A DNA stretch of 24,616 nucleotides. Origin: a virus. Location of the stretch: the IMG/VR virus record IMGVR_UViG_3300008107_000372, positions 1 through 24,616 of that record. One strand, given 5' to 3'. The notes beneath the pieces were generated by a model that did no database searches, was not told the DNA's origin, and saw only the letters and a program-made list of their open reading frames with translations. The stretch's first letter is position 1; each line of letters begins with the position of its first letter. The translations under genes and the position numbers were made by a program. This document shows positions 6,480 through 14,830 of the stretch, one piece after another.

Positions 6480-8710
6480 GAAATGTAGAAGATAACACAG
6501 ATGTAGCTGGTCGTAATGGTTTTGTTTGGTGGATTGGTACAGTAGAAAACAGACAAGATCCACTAAAACTAGGTCGTTGTCAAGTTAGAATTGGTGGTGG
6601 TTGGCATTCAGACAACAGACTGAGAGTGCCAACAAAAGATTTACCTTGGGCAACAGCTTGTCTCCCAGTTAACAATTCAAATCCATATGCACCAAAAGAA
6701 GGTGATATGGTATTTGGTTTTTTCCTTGACGGAAACAATGCTCAACAACCAGTAATATTTGGAGTTATGCCAGGCATACCTTTAAAGGCAAGTAATGCAC
6801 AGCAAGCATTTGGTGATGGTAGATCGGCAAATGAACTTGGGAGTGCGCCAGTTAAACCCGATGAATCTACTACTCTTTATCCTCGAAAGTTGGATGAACC
6901 ATCAACATCACGCCTTGCAAGAAACGATACAGATTACGCATCGCCAATATTAAAAAGTAAGACTGACAAGAAGTCTACAACCTTTGAATATCCAACAGCA
7001 TACAAGACAAAATATCCATATAATAATGCTATGGAATCTGAGTCTGGTCATGTTATTGAAATAGATGATACTCCTAGCGCAGAAAGAATTCATTTCTACC
7101 ATCGCAAAGGATCATACCAAGAATATAGACCAGATGGTAGTGTTCAAGCAAAGGTTGTAAAAAATAGCCAACAGGCAGTAGATGGTGATAAGAATGTCTA
7201 TGTCAAAGGAAATTATACCGTTAATGTAGACGGAAACTTATTGTTCAATGTTAAGGGTAGTATCACGGCAGTAGCTGGTGATTCTATTAGCACAAAGTCT
7301 GGTAGTTCTACAAGTATGACAGCAGGCACCACATGGTCTGCCTTAGGTCCAATAAGTGCATCAATGACCTCTGCTGGTCAAGCAACAGTTACTGGAGCCG
7401 TCAAAGCTGCCCTTACATCACTCGGCTTTACTGATGTTAAGGGTGGTGCCACTTCTGTTAGTGCATCTGGCGCACTTGATTGTAGTGCGGGTGGTGCAGC
7501 ATCGTATTCCGCTAAAGGTGTTGCTACACTAGCTGGATCAGTTGTTAATATTTTAGGTGCTCCTGTTGGCGGTGTTGGCACTCCCGATTCTGTTGCCGCT
7601 GCGACAGATGCTTTGGTAAACAATGTTAGTCCGTTTGAAGTCTCTGGCGGTGGAGCGATACTGTTTGATGCAAATGCAGATTCTGCAATATCTGGAATCG
7701 TAGAGGGCGTTCAGGTTACACCAGAAGGTGTAGTATCACAAGCCGATAGTGCTTTAACTGAATTTGCAGGATCTTCATCTGACCTTAGTTCTGTATCTGA
7801 AACTTTTGATGCATCGACTCTGACACCAGAAGAAGTTTCTGAACTTGCCTTACCAACAGATCAACCAGTGCAAATCATAGAAGATGGTAATGTTATATCT
7901 ACCACCGATGGTCAATATTCTACCTTTAGTGATACATACAAAGATGGAACTCAAGTTCAATTTACAGTATTAAATGAAACTGGTGAAGTAACTGAGGTAA
8001 GTGTAATCGAGAAATCTGCATTAGACAAAGCATTGGCGCAGGCAGAAAATGTTGGCAATTCAATGATAGAAGCGGCATCTAAAGTAGACCCAGTAAAATA
8101 TGTTGAGCAGACAGGAAAATCTTTAGCTACTCAAGTAACTCAACCATTCTTAGATTCAAAAACTGTTGTAGAAAAATCTGTAAGTATATTGTCGAGTGAT
8201 ACAGCAACATTGTCTCAAAAATTTTCAGCGGCAAAAACAATATTGGGAGAAGGATTAAATCTCACCAATAAGGCTACAAGTGTCGCTCAAATAGTTTCAA
8301 ATCCACAAGCAATAATTCTTGCCGCAGGGACAAATATTGCAACACAATCAGCCAACGATTTTAGCAGACAATTATCTAAAACACAAGCAGTTAAGGATGT
8401 TAAGGGTGATATACAATCTGTATTTGGTGACTACACTCAAAAAATCAAAGATACATATAGTGATACAACAAAATCTATAAATGACCATATACAGAATGCG
8501 ATGAATGAATTTGAATTGAGTTCTCCATCCGTTTCTGCTGAGGTTGCACAGAATCTTGTTGACTTACGAGCCGCTGGATATACAGAATCGGATTTGAGAC
8601 AAATAATGCCAGATGTAATTAAGAGATATCCAAAAGAATTTGCGAAGGCTTATTCTGGTGATCCATTGACCGCCGCTTCAGCATTTGACCAAGAAAATGG
8701 GAGTGCATAA
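6476..8710 (+). CDS. 5: gp5-like central spike protein without lysozyme domain, with long C-terminal extension
   Basis: The 744-residue protein has the gp5/VgrG plan. An OB-fold occupies residues about 15-100 (GFVWWIGTVENRQDPLKLGR, PWATACLPV, GDMVFGFFLDG, PVIFGVMPG). A linker follows to about 183. Then comes the typical entry to the beta-helix (ESGHVIEIDDTPSAERIHFY, about 189-208) and a beta-helix at about 235-360 with spaced V-x-G repeats. T4 gp5 (575 residues) has a lysozyme between OB-fold and helix. Here the roughly 85-residue linker is far too short for one. Residues about 365-744 extend past the helix with Ser/Ala-rich and amphipathic helical segments (for example QNLVDLRAAGYTESDLRQIM near the end), which is unusual for a spike. 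The stop overlaps the PAAR gene (TAATG). Confidence 0.85.
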   Translation: MRNVEDNTDVAGRNGFVWWIGTVENRQDPLKLGRCQVRIGGGWHSDNRLRVPTKDLPWATACLPVNNSNPYAPKEGDMVFGFFLDGNNAQQPVIFGVMPGIPLKASNAQQAFGDGRSANELGSAPVKPDESTTLYPRKLDEPSTSRLARNDTDYASPILKSKTDKKSTTFEYPTAYKTKYPYNNAMESESGHVIEIDDTPSAERIHFYHRKGSYQEYRPDGSVQAKVVKNSQQAVDGDKNVYVKGNYTVNVDGNLLFNVKGSITAVAGDSISTKSGSSTSMTAGTTWSALGPISASMTSAGQATVTGAVKAALTSLGFTDVKGGATSVSASGALDCSAGGAASYSAKGVATLAGSVVNILGAPVGGVGTPDSVAAATDALVNNVSPFEVSGGGAILFDANADSAISGIVEGVQVTPEGVVSQADSALTEFAGSSSDLSSVSETFDASTLTPEEVSELALPTDQPVQIIEDGNVISTTDGQYSTFSDTYKDGTQVQFTVLNETGEVTEVSVIEKSALDKALAQAENVGNSMIEAASKVDPVKYVEQTGKSLATQVTQPFLDSKTVVEKSVSILSSDTATLSQKFSAAKTILGEGLNLTNKATSVAQIVSNPQAIILAAGTNIATQSANDFSRQLSKTQAVKDVKGDIQSVFGDYTQKIKDTYSDTTKSINDHIQNAMNEFELSSPSVSAEVAQNLVDLRAAGYTESDLRQIMPDVIKRYPKEFAKAYSGDPLTAASAFDQENGSA

Positions 8711-9009
8711 TGTTACCTGTAGCAACCTTTGGTGATTTTGTTGGTGGTTTTGATGATTCTGATGGTGGAATTATAGTTATGCCTTGTCATATAACCGTTC
8801 TTGTTGGAACTCCAGGAGAAATAGAACTTGCTGCTATGCCAGGATCTAAAGTAACTCCACACGGTTTGCCTCCACACCAATCTGCATCTTTGACTTGGAT
8901 GCGTTACAAAACAGTTTACATTAATAACCTTTCTATTAGAACGATGATGGATGTTGCCACCTGTGGAGATATAATTTCTACTGGCGTATTGACCGTTGTC
9001 GCTGCATAA
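8710..9009 (+). CDS. 5.4: PAAR-like spike tip protein (gp5.4-like)
   Basis: The 99-residue protein has PAAR features: Gly-rich short strands, His27, His51, His56 and Cys85 as plausible metal ligands (PCHITV, TPHGLPPHQS, ATCGDI), and a length close to T4 gp5.4 (97). PAAR proteins form a cone on the end of the beta-helical spike and hold a metal ion. Its position directly after gp5, with a one-base overlap, fits. The N-terminal segment ATFGDFVGGFDDSDGG replaces the more usual start of the family, so the fold assignment rests on the ligands and context. It would cap the trimeric spike, although the spike's long C-terminal extension must then be accommodated around the tip. Confidence 0.75.
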   Translation: MLPVATFGDFVGGFDDSDGGIIVMPCHITVLVGTPGEIELAAMPGSKVTPHGLPPHQSASLTWMRYKTVYINNLSIRTMMDVATCGDIISTGVLTVVAA

Positions 9010-9011
9010 TT

Positions 9012-9791
9012 ATGACAAAAATATTTCCACAACTTGGATACAATTTTAATTCTGCATACTTGGGTGATGCTAATGATCCAACTGGCAACAGAGAGTTGGA
9101 ATTACTAAAGCTAAAACCCACTCTCCGCAAGTGGCAATATGAAGCATTGGCTACAGGTGATGTTAATGGATACTTGAAAAGCCCAGTATCAAACACCATC
9201 AATAGCCTGACAGCAATCACCACAAGTATGAATACCGTTGCATTCTCCGTTGAATACAGTATAACTGGCAACACAAGAATGCAAGATACTACACGACAAT
9301 TGATGAGCGAATTGAACAATTTTCAGGCTCATTGTTACAGGGTATCTGGTGTTGTTCCAACCACAAGTTCTTCTTTGCCAGATTTTGACACCGCCGTTGG
9401 TGTAGGCGAGTTAGTTATTTCTTTAGTTTCAGTTTATGATGGTGTGATGAACAATACTCCAATCTTAGGAAGCATGACCAGCCTGTTCATAGATTCAGAT
9501 TTACAGGGTAATTTGACAATTTTGACCAGCGATTCTGCTACATTGAACGCCACAATATCTGGTTCCACCTCAAATATTTCTGTGGCTGTAAACGATTCCA
9601 TCTGCAACAACATGAATGCTGTTTATTCCATGATAAACACGCGCAGAAACCACGATGTTACTTTCTATAATAATTGCGTTAGTTTGATGAACAACTTCTA
9701 TACCATATCAAAATATACAAATTTTGACGCCTTCAGATTGTATATGGTGGAAAATTATACGGGCACAGATAAACTTAAAAACAAGTTATAA
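9012..9791 (+). CDS. Unknown virion-associated protein between PAAR and gp25
   Basis: I do not recognise this 259-residue protein. The N-terminus (FPQLGYNFNSAYLG) is followed by a helical charged stretch (RELELLKLKPTLRKWQYEAL), then Ser/Thr/Asn-rich segments with probable helices around TTRQLMSELNNFQAHCYRV and a C-terminal helical part with SICNNMNAVYSMINTRRNHD. There is no signal peptide, membrane segment or catalytic motif. It starts two bases after the PAAR stop, and gp25 follows 7 bases after its stop, so it is almost certainly expressed with the baseplate genes. It may be a hub accessory or assembly protein, by position only. Confidence 0.6.
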   Translation: MTKIFPQLGYNFNSAYLGDANDPTGNRELELLKLKPTLRKWQYEALATGDVNGYLKSPVSNTINSLTAITTSMNTVAFSVEYSITGNTRMQDTTRQLMSELNNFQAHCYRVSGVVPTTSSSLPDFDTAVGVGELVISLVSVYDGVMNNTPILGSMTSLFIDSDLQGNLTILTSDSATLNATISGSTSNISVAVNDSICNNMNAVYSMINTRRNHDVTFYNNCVSLMNNFYTISKYTNFDAFRLYMVENYTGTDKLKNKL

Positions 9792-9794
9792 ATA
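9787..9794 (+). promoter_or_regulatory. Late-promoter-like TATAAATA (exact consensus)
   Basis: TATAAATA is an exact match to the T4 late -10 consensus. It overlaps the stop of the upstream gene and ends four bases before the gp25 ATG at 9799. Transcription would begin at or inside the start codon, so it could be a leaderless start for gp25, an extra promoter for gp6 onward, or chance in AT-rich DNA. Confidence 0.35.
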
Positions 9795-9798
9795 GACG

Positions 9799-10206
9799 AT
9801 GGAAACCGTAACTCTAGACATTACCACAAGAACTTTCAGAGATTTGGATCTGAATTTTACTATCCATCCTGTTAGAAAAGATGTTGACGTCCATATGGAT
9901 TCATATGCTGTCATCAACTCTGTAAAAAATCTTGTATTGACAAATTTTTATGAAAGACCTTTTCGTCCCAATATTGGAAGCAATATTAGAAACCTTCTAT
10001 TTGAAAACACTAGCCCTCTTGTTGCTAATCAAATAGAAAGAGCAATACAGGAAACTGTTACGAATTATGAACCAAGGGTAAGTGTAAAGACTGTATCTGC
10101 GATTCCTTCTTCGGATGAAAATGGATACAATGTAAAGATGGAATTCTATATCGTTAATATGACAACTCCAATTACCATAGATTTTTATTTGCAACGGATT
10201 AGATAA
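9799..10206 (+). CDS. 25: gp25 baseplate wedge protein
   Basis: The 135-residue protein is a clear member of the GPW/gp25 family (T4 gp25, 132 residues). It shows RDLDLNFTIHPVRKDV at the N-terminus, then SVKNLVLTNFYERPFRPNIG and the helix LVANQIERAIQETVTNYEPR. The EPR motif (residues 91-93) is the family hallmark and contacts gp6 in the wedge core. gp25 together with gp6 and gp7 forms the inner wedge ring conserved in contractile injection systems. The stop is followed by the gp6 ATG after two bases. This is among the surest calls in the window. Confidence 0.93.
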   Translation: METVTLDITTRTFRDLDLNFTIHPVRKDVDVHMDSYAVINSVKNLVLTNFYERPFRPNIGSNIRNLLFENTSPLVANQIERAIQETVTNYEPRVSVKTVSAIPSSDENGYNVKMEFYIVNMTTPITIDFYLQRIR

Positions 10207-10208
10207 AA

Positions 10209-12275
10209 ATGGCAGATCGTTTAAGAGTAACAGAACTTGATTTTGATACAATCAAGAGCAATTTAAAGAATTTTTTACGCCAACAATCATACTTCACAGA
10301 CTATGATTTTGAAGGTTCTGGCTTAAATATTCTATTGGATATTTTGGCTTACAATACTCATTACAATGCATACTATCTAAACATGGTTGCCAATGAGTCT
10401 TTTATGGACACCGCACTATTGCGTAGTTCGGTTGTTTCTCACGCCAAACTTCTAAACTATACCCCACATTCTGCTGTGGCTCCACAGGCTACACTTAATT
10501 TTACTGTTCTGGCTGGAACAACCACTCCGGGAACAATGACTATACCAGCAGGCTATTACTTTCTTTCTGAATTGATTGATGGGAAATCATACAACTTTGT
10601 TGTGAATGATGATATCACCGTCACAAAATCAAACGATGCTTACTATTTTGAAAATGTAACTATCTATGAAGGTCAGAGAGTATCTTATGTCTTTAATTAT
10701 GATGAAGGTTCAAACCCAAAACAAATCTTTGTTTTGCCAGATTCCAATGTTGATACAAACACTTTAAAGGTTGTTGTTTCTCCTTCATCTACATCTTCTA
10801 TAACAACACGATATAATGTTGTAACAGATATTTTGGATGTAGAATCTACCTCTGAAGTTTTTTTCTTAGAAGAAAACCTATCAGGTAAATATCAAATATA
10901 TTTTGGTGATGATGTTGTGGGTAAAAAGCTTCCTGATGGAGCAGTCATTACAGCCAGTTATGTCGTTACAAATGGCGCAGCCGCAAATAAAGCCAATAAT
11001 TTTATAGCATTACAATCTTTGACAGATACCTTGGGTTCCACATACTCAAATTTTGTAATTCAACCAATAACATCTGCATCTGGTGGTTCTGAAAGAGAGT
11101 CTGTAGATAATGTTAAGTTCTCTGCACCATCTCAGTTTGCTACACAGAACCGTTTGGTAACATTTAAAGACTATGAGACTTTCATTTTAAATAGTTACCC
11201 TAACATTGGTTCTATCTCTGTTTGGGGTGGAGAAGATAACAATCCACCAGTTTATGGAACAGTTTTTGTTTCAATGAAGCCAAAGAATAATTACTATCTT
11301 TCTGAGGCAGAGAAGCAGAGAATTATTGATGAGATTATCACACCTAAGGCAATTGTGAGTACGAAATGTATCATTCGTGATCCTGCCTATTTGTATTTGG
11401 TTTTAGAAAACGAGGTTCAATATAACCCAAATAAAACTACAGATACCGAAGAATCTCTAATTAATATTATCAGAAATTCCATACTATCATATTCTAACGC
11501 AAACTTAAATAAATTTTCGGCTAAATTTGTTCTTTCTAAACTGCAAGATGTAATAGATAGTTCTCAATCGAATTCAATCATAGGTTCTAAAACAAATGTC
11601 CGTGTTCAGAAAAGATTTTTGCCATCACTTGCAGAAACAAAAACCTATGTTGTAGAATTCAATGTGCCCCTACACAGAGGTGGAATTAACGATAGAATGA
11701 TTTCATCGCAATTTGATGTATTAGATGCTCTTGGTGTGAGAAGAACAGTTTCATTGGAAGAAATACAGGGTTCTTACACAGGCATTTCTTCTATTGCAGT
11801 AACTAATCCCGGCACAGGTTACTTGACAACACCTACTGTTACTATCACAGGAGATGGTATTGGTGCAACCGCAGAAGCGGTTATTGTTAATGGTGCAATC
11901 GAAAGCATCAAAATAACCAATCGAGGCATCAACTATTCTCGCGCTATAGTTACCATAAAAGATACTGGTTCTGGTTATGGTGCAACCGCAGTCGCTACTA
12001 TTGACAGCCGTTACGGTGTCATAAGAACAATTTACTACGATTCAAATGCTCAAAAACAAATCGTCAATTCAGAAGTTGGAACCATCGACTATGATACAGG
12101 TGTAGTAACTATCAATGCCATCAAAATTCTATCGGTATCTACAACTGATAATTATTTGAGACTTTCTTTTGAATCAGATAAAGGTATTATCACTACTGCA
12201 AGAGATACCATCATCACAATTGATGAAGAAGATCCAGTTTCTATAGTTACCAAACTAGAAGTGTCATATAACTGA
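10209..12275 (+). CDS. 6: gp6 baseplate wedge protein with an inserted GxGY repeat region
   Basis: The 688-residue protein matches T4 gp6 (660 residues; J/gpJ-like baseplate family). The N-terminus DFDTIKSNLKNFLRQQSYFT and the segment LNILLDILAYNTHYNAYYLN are typical of the gp6 family. The middle contains FATQNRLVTFKDYETFILNS and YPNIGSISVWGG, also typical. Residues about 523-610 carry GTGYLTTPTVTITG-type repeats (with GINYSRAIV and GSGYGATA) that look like an added domain. gp6 forms the ring of the wedge with gp25 and gp7 partners. The stop overlaps the next gene by one base (TGATG). The core is a confident call; the repeat insert being absent from T4 is from memory. Confidence 0.88.
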   Translation: MADRLRVTELDFDTIKSNLKNFLRQQSYFTDYDFEGSGLNILLDILAYNTHYNAYYLNMVANESFMDTALLRSSVVSHAKLLNYTPHSAVAPQATLNFTVLAGTTTPGTMTIPAGYYFLSELIDGKSYNFVVNDDITVTKSNDAYYFENVTIYEGQRVSYVFNYDEGSNPKQIFVLPDSNVDTNTLKVVVSPSSTSSITTRYNVVTDILDVESTSEVFFLEENLSGKYQIYFGDDVVGKKLPDGAVITASYVVTNGAAANKANNFIALQSLTDTLGSTYSNFVIQPITSASGGSERESVDNVKFSAPSQFATQNRLVTFKDYETFILNSYPNIGSISVWGGEDNNPPVYGTVFVSMKPKNNYYLSEAEKQRIIDEIITPKAIVSTKCIIRDPAYLYLVLENEVQYNPNKTTDTEESLINIIRNSILSYSNANLNKFSAKFVLSKLQDVIDSSQSNSIIGSKTNVRVQKRFLPSLAETKTYVVEFNVPLHRGGINDRMISSQFDVLDALGVRRTVSLEEIQGSYTGISSIAVTNPGTGYLTTPTVTITGDGIGATAEAVIVNGAIESIKITNRGINYSRAIVTIKDTGSGYGATAVATIDSRYGVIRTIYYDSNAQKQIVNSEVGTIDYDTGVVTINAIKILSVSTTDNYLRLSFESDKGIITTARDTIITIDEEDPVSIVTKLEVSYN

Positions 12276-14821
12276 TGACCGATTACAAAACATCTTTACT
12301 TGTTAGCAATCAGATTCCCGAATTTATTAGGGAAGAAAACCCTCTGTTTGTTTCCTTCTTGGAAGCCTACTATGAATTTTTAGAAAACAAACAAGGTTCT
12401 CAAAAGAATGATTTGGTTACAAAAGCCAAAGACATAAGATATATTTCTGATGTTGATAAATCAATCACAGAATTTGAAGATAATTTTTTCAATACTTTTG
12501 CTTCTCTCATTCCAAAAAGTCTTCAAGTTGATAAAGCATTTCTAATTAAAAATGTTTTGCCATTATATCTAGCGAAAGGTAATGAAAAGTCATTCAAGTT
12601 ATTATTCAGAATGTTATTCAATGATGAGATTGATATAACTTTACCAAAAAACAATGTTCTTCGTGCATCCGATGGAAAATGGACTGTAGATAACATTCTG
12701 CGAATCCAAACAAATGTTAGAACAGTATATACAGGCAATGGTTCAAACACTCAATTTATTCTTGCTCAAGTTTCTGGTTCAAATGACATAGAGGTATATG
12801 TTGATGATGTTATACAGACGGAAAATGTTGACTATACAATAAGAAAAGAAACGAGAAAGGTGGTATTTGGTTCTGCACCGGCAGCAAATACTACAGTCAA
12901 AGTTTATTATAATAATTTCGATATAACCAATCTTACCAATAGAAAAGTTATTGGTCAATCTTCTGGTGCTTCTGCTTTAGTTGAATCTGCATCGAAAAGA
13001 ATTATTACCGATAGATTGAATTTTGGTTTGCCGTATGAGTTGTTTATTGATAAGAAATCTATTGCTGGTGTTTTTACGAACGGCGAAAAAATTACATCAA
13101 ACATCATTGATGCTAATGGTGTGCTTATTGATTTTGAAGCCGATACATTTTCAATTCTAACTGGCATACAGATAACATATGGTGGTGCATCATATAATGT
13201 TGGTGATCCAGTTTTAGTTTTGGGTGGAGGTGCAAATCCACCAGCAACAGCAGTTGTATCGAAGGTTACATCGGGAAATGTAACCAGAATTGTTGTTGAT
13301 TATGGTGGTGCAGGTTTCAAAATTTCTTCTTTTGCTAACAGCTATGGTGCACCAGCAAACACGATAGTTGTCGGTGCTGTTGATGGAATAAACACTAGCC
13401 ATTATTCTAATTCTACTTATCGTGTAACCGATGACACAATTTCTTCCTACGGCAGTGTTCTAATTAGTGCTGCCGACTATGGATTTCCAGGACCATTTAC
13501 TGAAAATGTAAACACACGCCTAGTTGATGCATTGACACCTTTGTTTGTTACAGGCCTTGGTCCTATAACCAATGTAAACTTATTGCTTTCTAATGTAACA
13601 TCAAACATATCAACCTTCGATTCGCAGGGTGCATTATACACAGCAGGATCAAATTCTTTTGACATTAAAGATTTCAAATCTGTTGGAAGAATTGATGTAA
13701 ACAATGGTGGTGTTGGTTATAAAGTAGGTGATGAAGTTATCTTTGGAGCAAATCCTTCTGGTACAATTGGTATTGATGCTGCCGCTTATGTGGCAACAAT
13801 AAATGCAACTGGTGCTGTTCTGACTATCAACATTGGAGCGCCTTACATTACTGGAACAGCCAATGTTCAAAACAATAATGTAGCAATCATTGGTACTGGT
13901 ACTACTTTCTTGTCCGATTTGAAACTTGGAGATAAAATTCAGATAGCTGGACAATCACGCTTTATTAATGCCATTGCAGATGACACTCATGCGAATGTAA
14001 ATTCATCATTCACTTTTGCAGATTCCACAATTTGGGCAAATAATAGAAATGTTGGTAACTACTACAGAAATCAATTAGGTGGGGTAAATTATAGCCAAGA
14101 AAATCTACCTAGCGTTTCCATATCTACAATAAGTGGAGGTTTAGGAGCTAACATAGCAATAACTTCTCTTATGGGAAATGGAGAACTTCTGACTGGTTAT
14201 TCTGGTAAAGTTATTGGTGAGGTTCTTGAGATTAAGTTGACCTCTGGTGGTGTAGGTTATGAATATATTCCACAAATAGATATGTCTGCTCATGGAGACC
14301 GTTCTGCAACAGCTAATGCTATTTTGGGTGCTTCCTACTTTACTGCACCTGGTCGTTGGACTACCTCAGATTCTATCTTATCTTCATCTGAAAGAAAATT
14401 AGCTGGCAAAGATTACTATACTGACTACTCTTATGTAACATCATCTACAACAGAATTCAGTAAGTATAAACAAATTCTGAAAAATCTACTGCATCCAGCT
14501 GGTTTCGTAAATTACGCAGACTATAATACTGGTGCAGATATATTGGTTGGTGATTCAAATGTTTCTACAAATATCGCAGTAACATTGTCAGGAAGGGTAA
14601 ATGTTAATGGAAGTTCAATGATTGTTGGAACAGGCACAAAATTTAACATAGCTAATGGTAATACCATAAGTGTTGGATCAAGTAATCCAAGATCAAATAT
14701 ATCTGTTAATGGTGAGATAAGACTGATTACCAGTATTTGGTCTAATACTGTTCTGATAGTTTCTTCACCATTTTTATACTATTCTAATAGTCAAACTGCA
14801 ATTGTTCTGGCAAACACATAA
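12275..14821 (+). CDS. gp7-like baseplate wedge protein with multiple inserted repeat domains
   Basis: The 848-residue protein opens with a helical module common in aquatic T4-like phages: IPEFIREENPLFVSFLEAYY (residues 14-33), a spacer with EFEDNFFNTFASLIP, then FLIKNVLPLYLAKGNEKSF (89-107). By position after gp6, and because this helical module could supply the wedge core bundle (as gp7 or P2 gpI does), I assign a gp7-like role. T4 gp7 is 1032 residues and I cannot show direct homology. The rest is beta-rich: GxGY motifs near residues 300, 341, 476 and 657, and two copies of a GTGTxF domain near 546 and 785. Near residue 705 a segment (SILSSSERKLAGKDYYTDYS) and LLHPAGFVNYADYN return to a conserved-looking core. 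No enzyme motif is seen. Confidence 0.65.
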   Translation: MTDYKTSLLVSNQIPEFIREENPLFVSFLEAYYEFLENKQGSQKNDLVTKAKDIRYISDVDKSITEFEDNFFNTFASLIPKSLQVDKAFLIKNVLPLYLAKGNEKSFKLLFRMLFNDEIDITLPKNNVLRASDGKWTVDNILRIQTNVRTVYTGNGSNTQFILAQVSGSNDIEVYVDDVIQTENVDYTIRKETRKVVFGSAPAANTTVKVYYNNFDITNLTNRKVIGQSSGASALVESASKRIITDRLNFGLPYELFIDKKSIAGVFTNGEKITSNIIDANGVLIDFEADTFSILTGIQITYGGASYNVGDPVLVLGGGANPPATAVVSKVTSGNVTRIVVDYGGAGFKISSFANSYGAPANTIVVGAVDGINTSHYSNSTYRVTDDTISSYGSVLISAADYGFPGPFTENVNTRLVDALTPLFVTGLGPITNVNLLLSNVTSNISTFDSQGALYTAGSNSFDIKDFKSVGRIDVNNGGVGYKVGDEVIFGANPSGTIGIDAAAYVATINATGAVLTINIGAPYITGTANVQNNNVAIIGTGTTFLSDLKLGDKIQIAGQSRFINAIADDTHANVNSSFTFADSTIWANNRNVGNYYRNQLGGVNYSQENLPSVSISTISGGLGANIAITSLMGNGELLTGYSGKVIGEVLEIKLTSGGVGYEYIPQIDMSAHGDRSATANAILGASYFTAPGRWTTSDSILSSSERKLAGKDYYTDYSYVTSSTTEFSKYKQILKNLLHPAGFVNYADYNTGADILVGDSNVSTNIAVTLSGRVNVNGSSMIVGTGTKFNIANGNTISVGSSNPRSNISVNGEIRLITSIWSNTVLIVSSPFLYYSNSQTAIVLANT

Positions 14822-14824
14822 ATA
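14817..14824 (+). promoter_or_regulatory. Late-promoter-like CATAAATA
   Basis: CATAAATAATA spans the stop of the gp7-like gene, and the motif ends six bases before the gp8-like ATG at 14831. The same 11-base string occurs at the gp48 promoter candidate (3150-3160). No ribosome site is visible between it and the ATG. Confidence 0.35.
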
Positions 14825-14830
14825 ATACCC

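Noticed and set aside
6780-7040. Possible lysozyme domain between OB-fold and beta-helix of the spike
   Set aside because: The linker is about 85 residues, with no catalytic Glu-x8-Asp-x5-Thr pattern of T4-type lysozyme.
7378-7623. Minus-strand open frame inside the spike gene
   Set aside because: Ala/Pro-rich antisense of the beta-helix region; the sense strand is clearly gp5-like.
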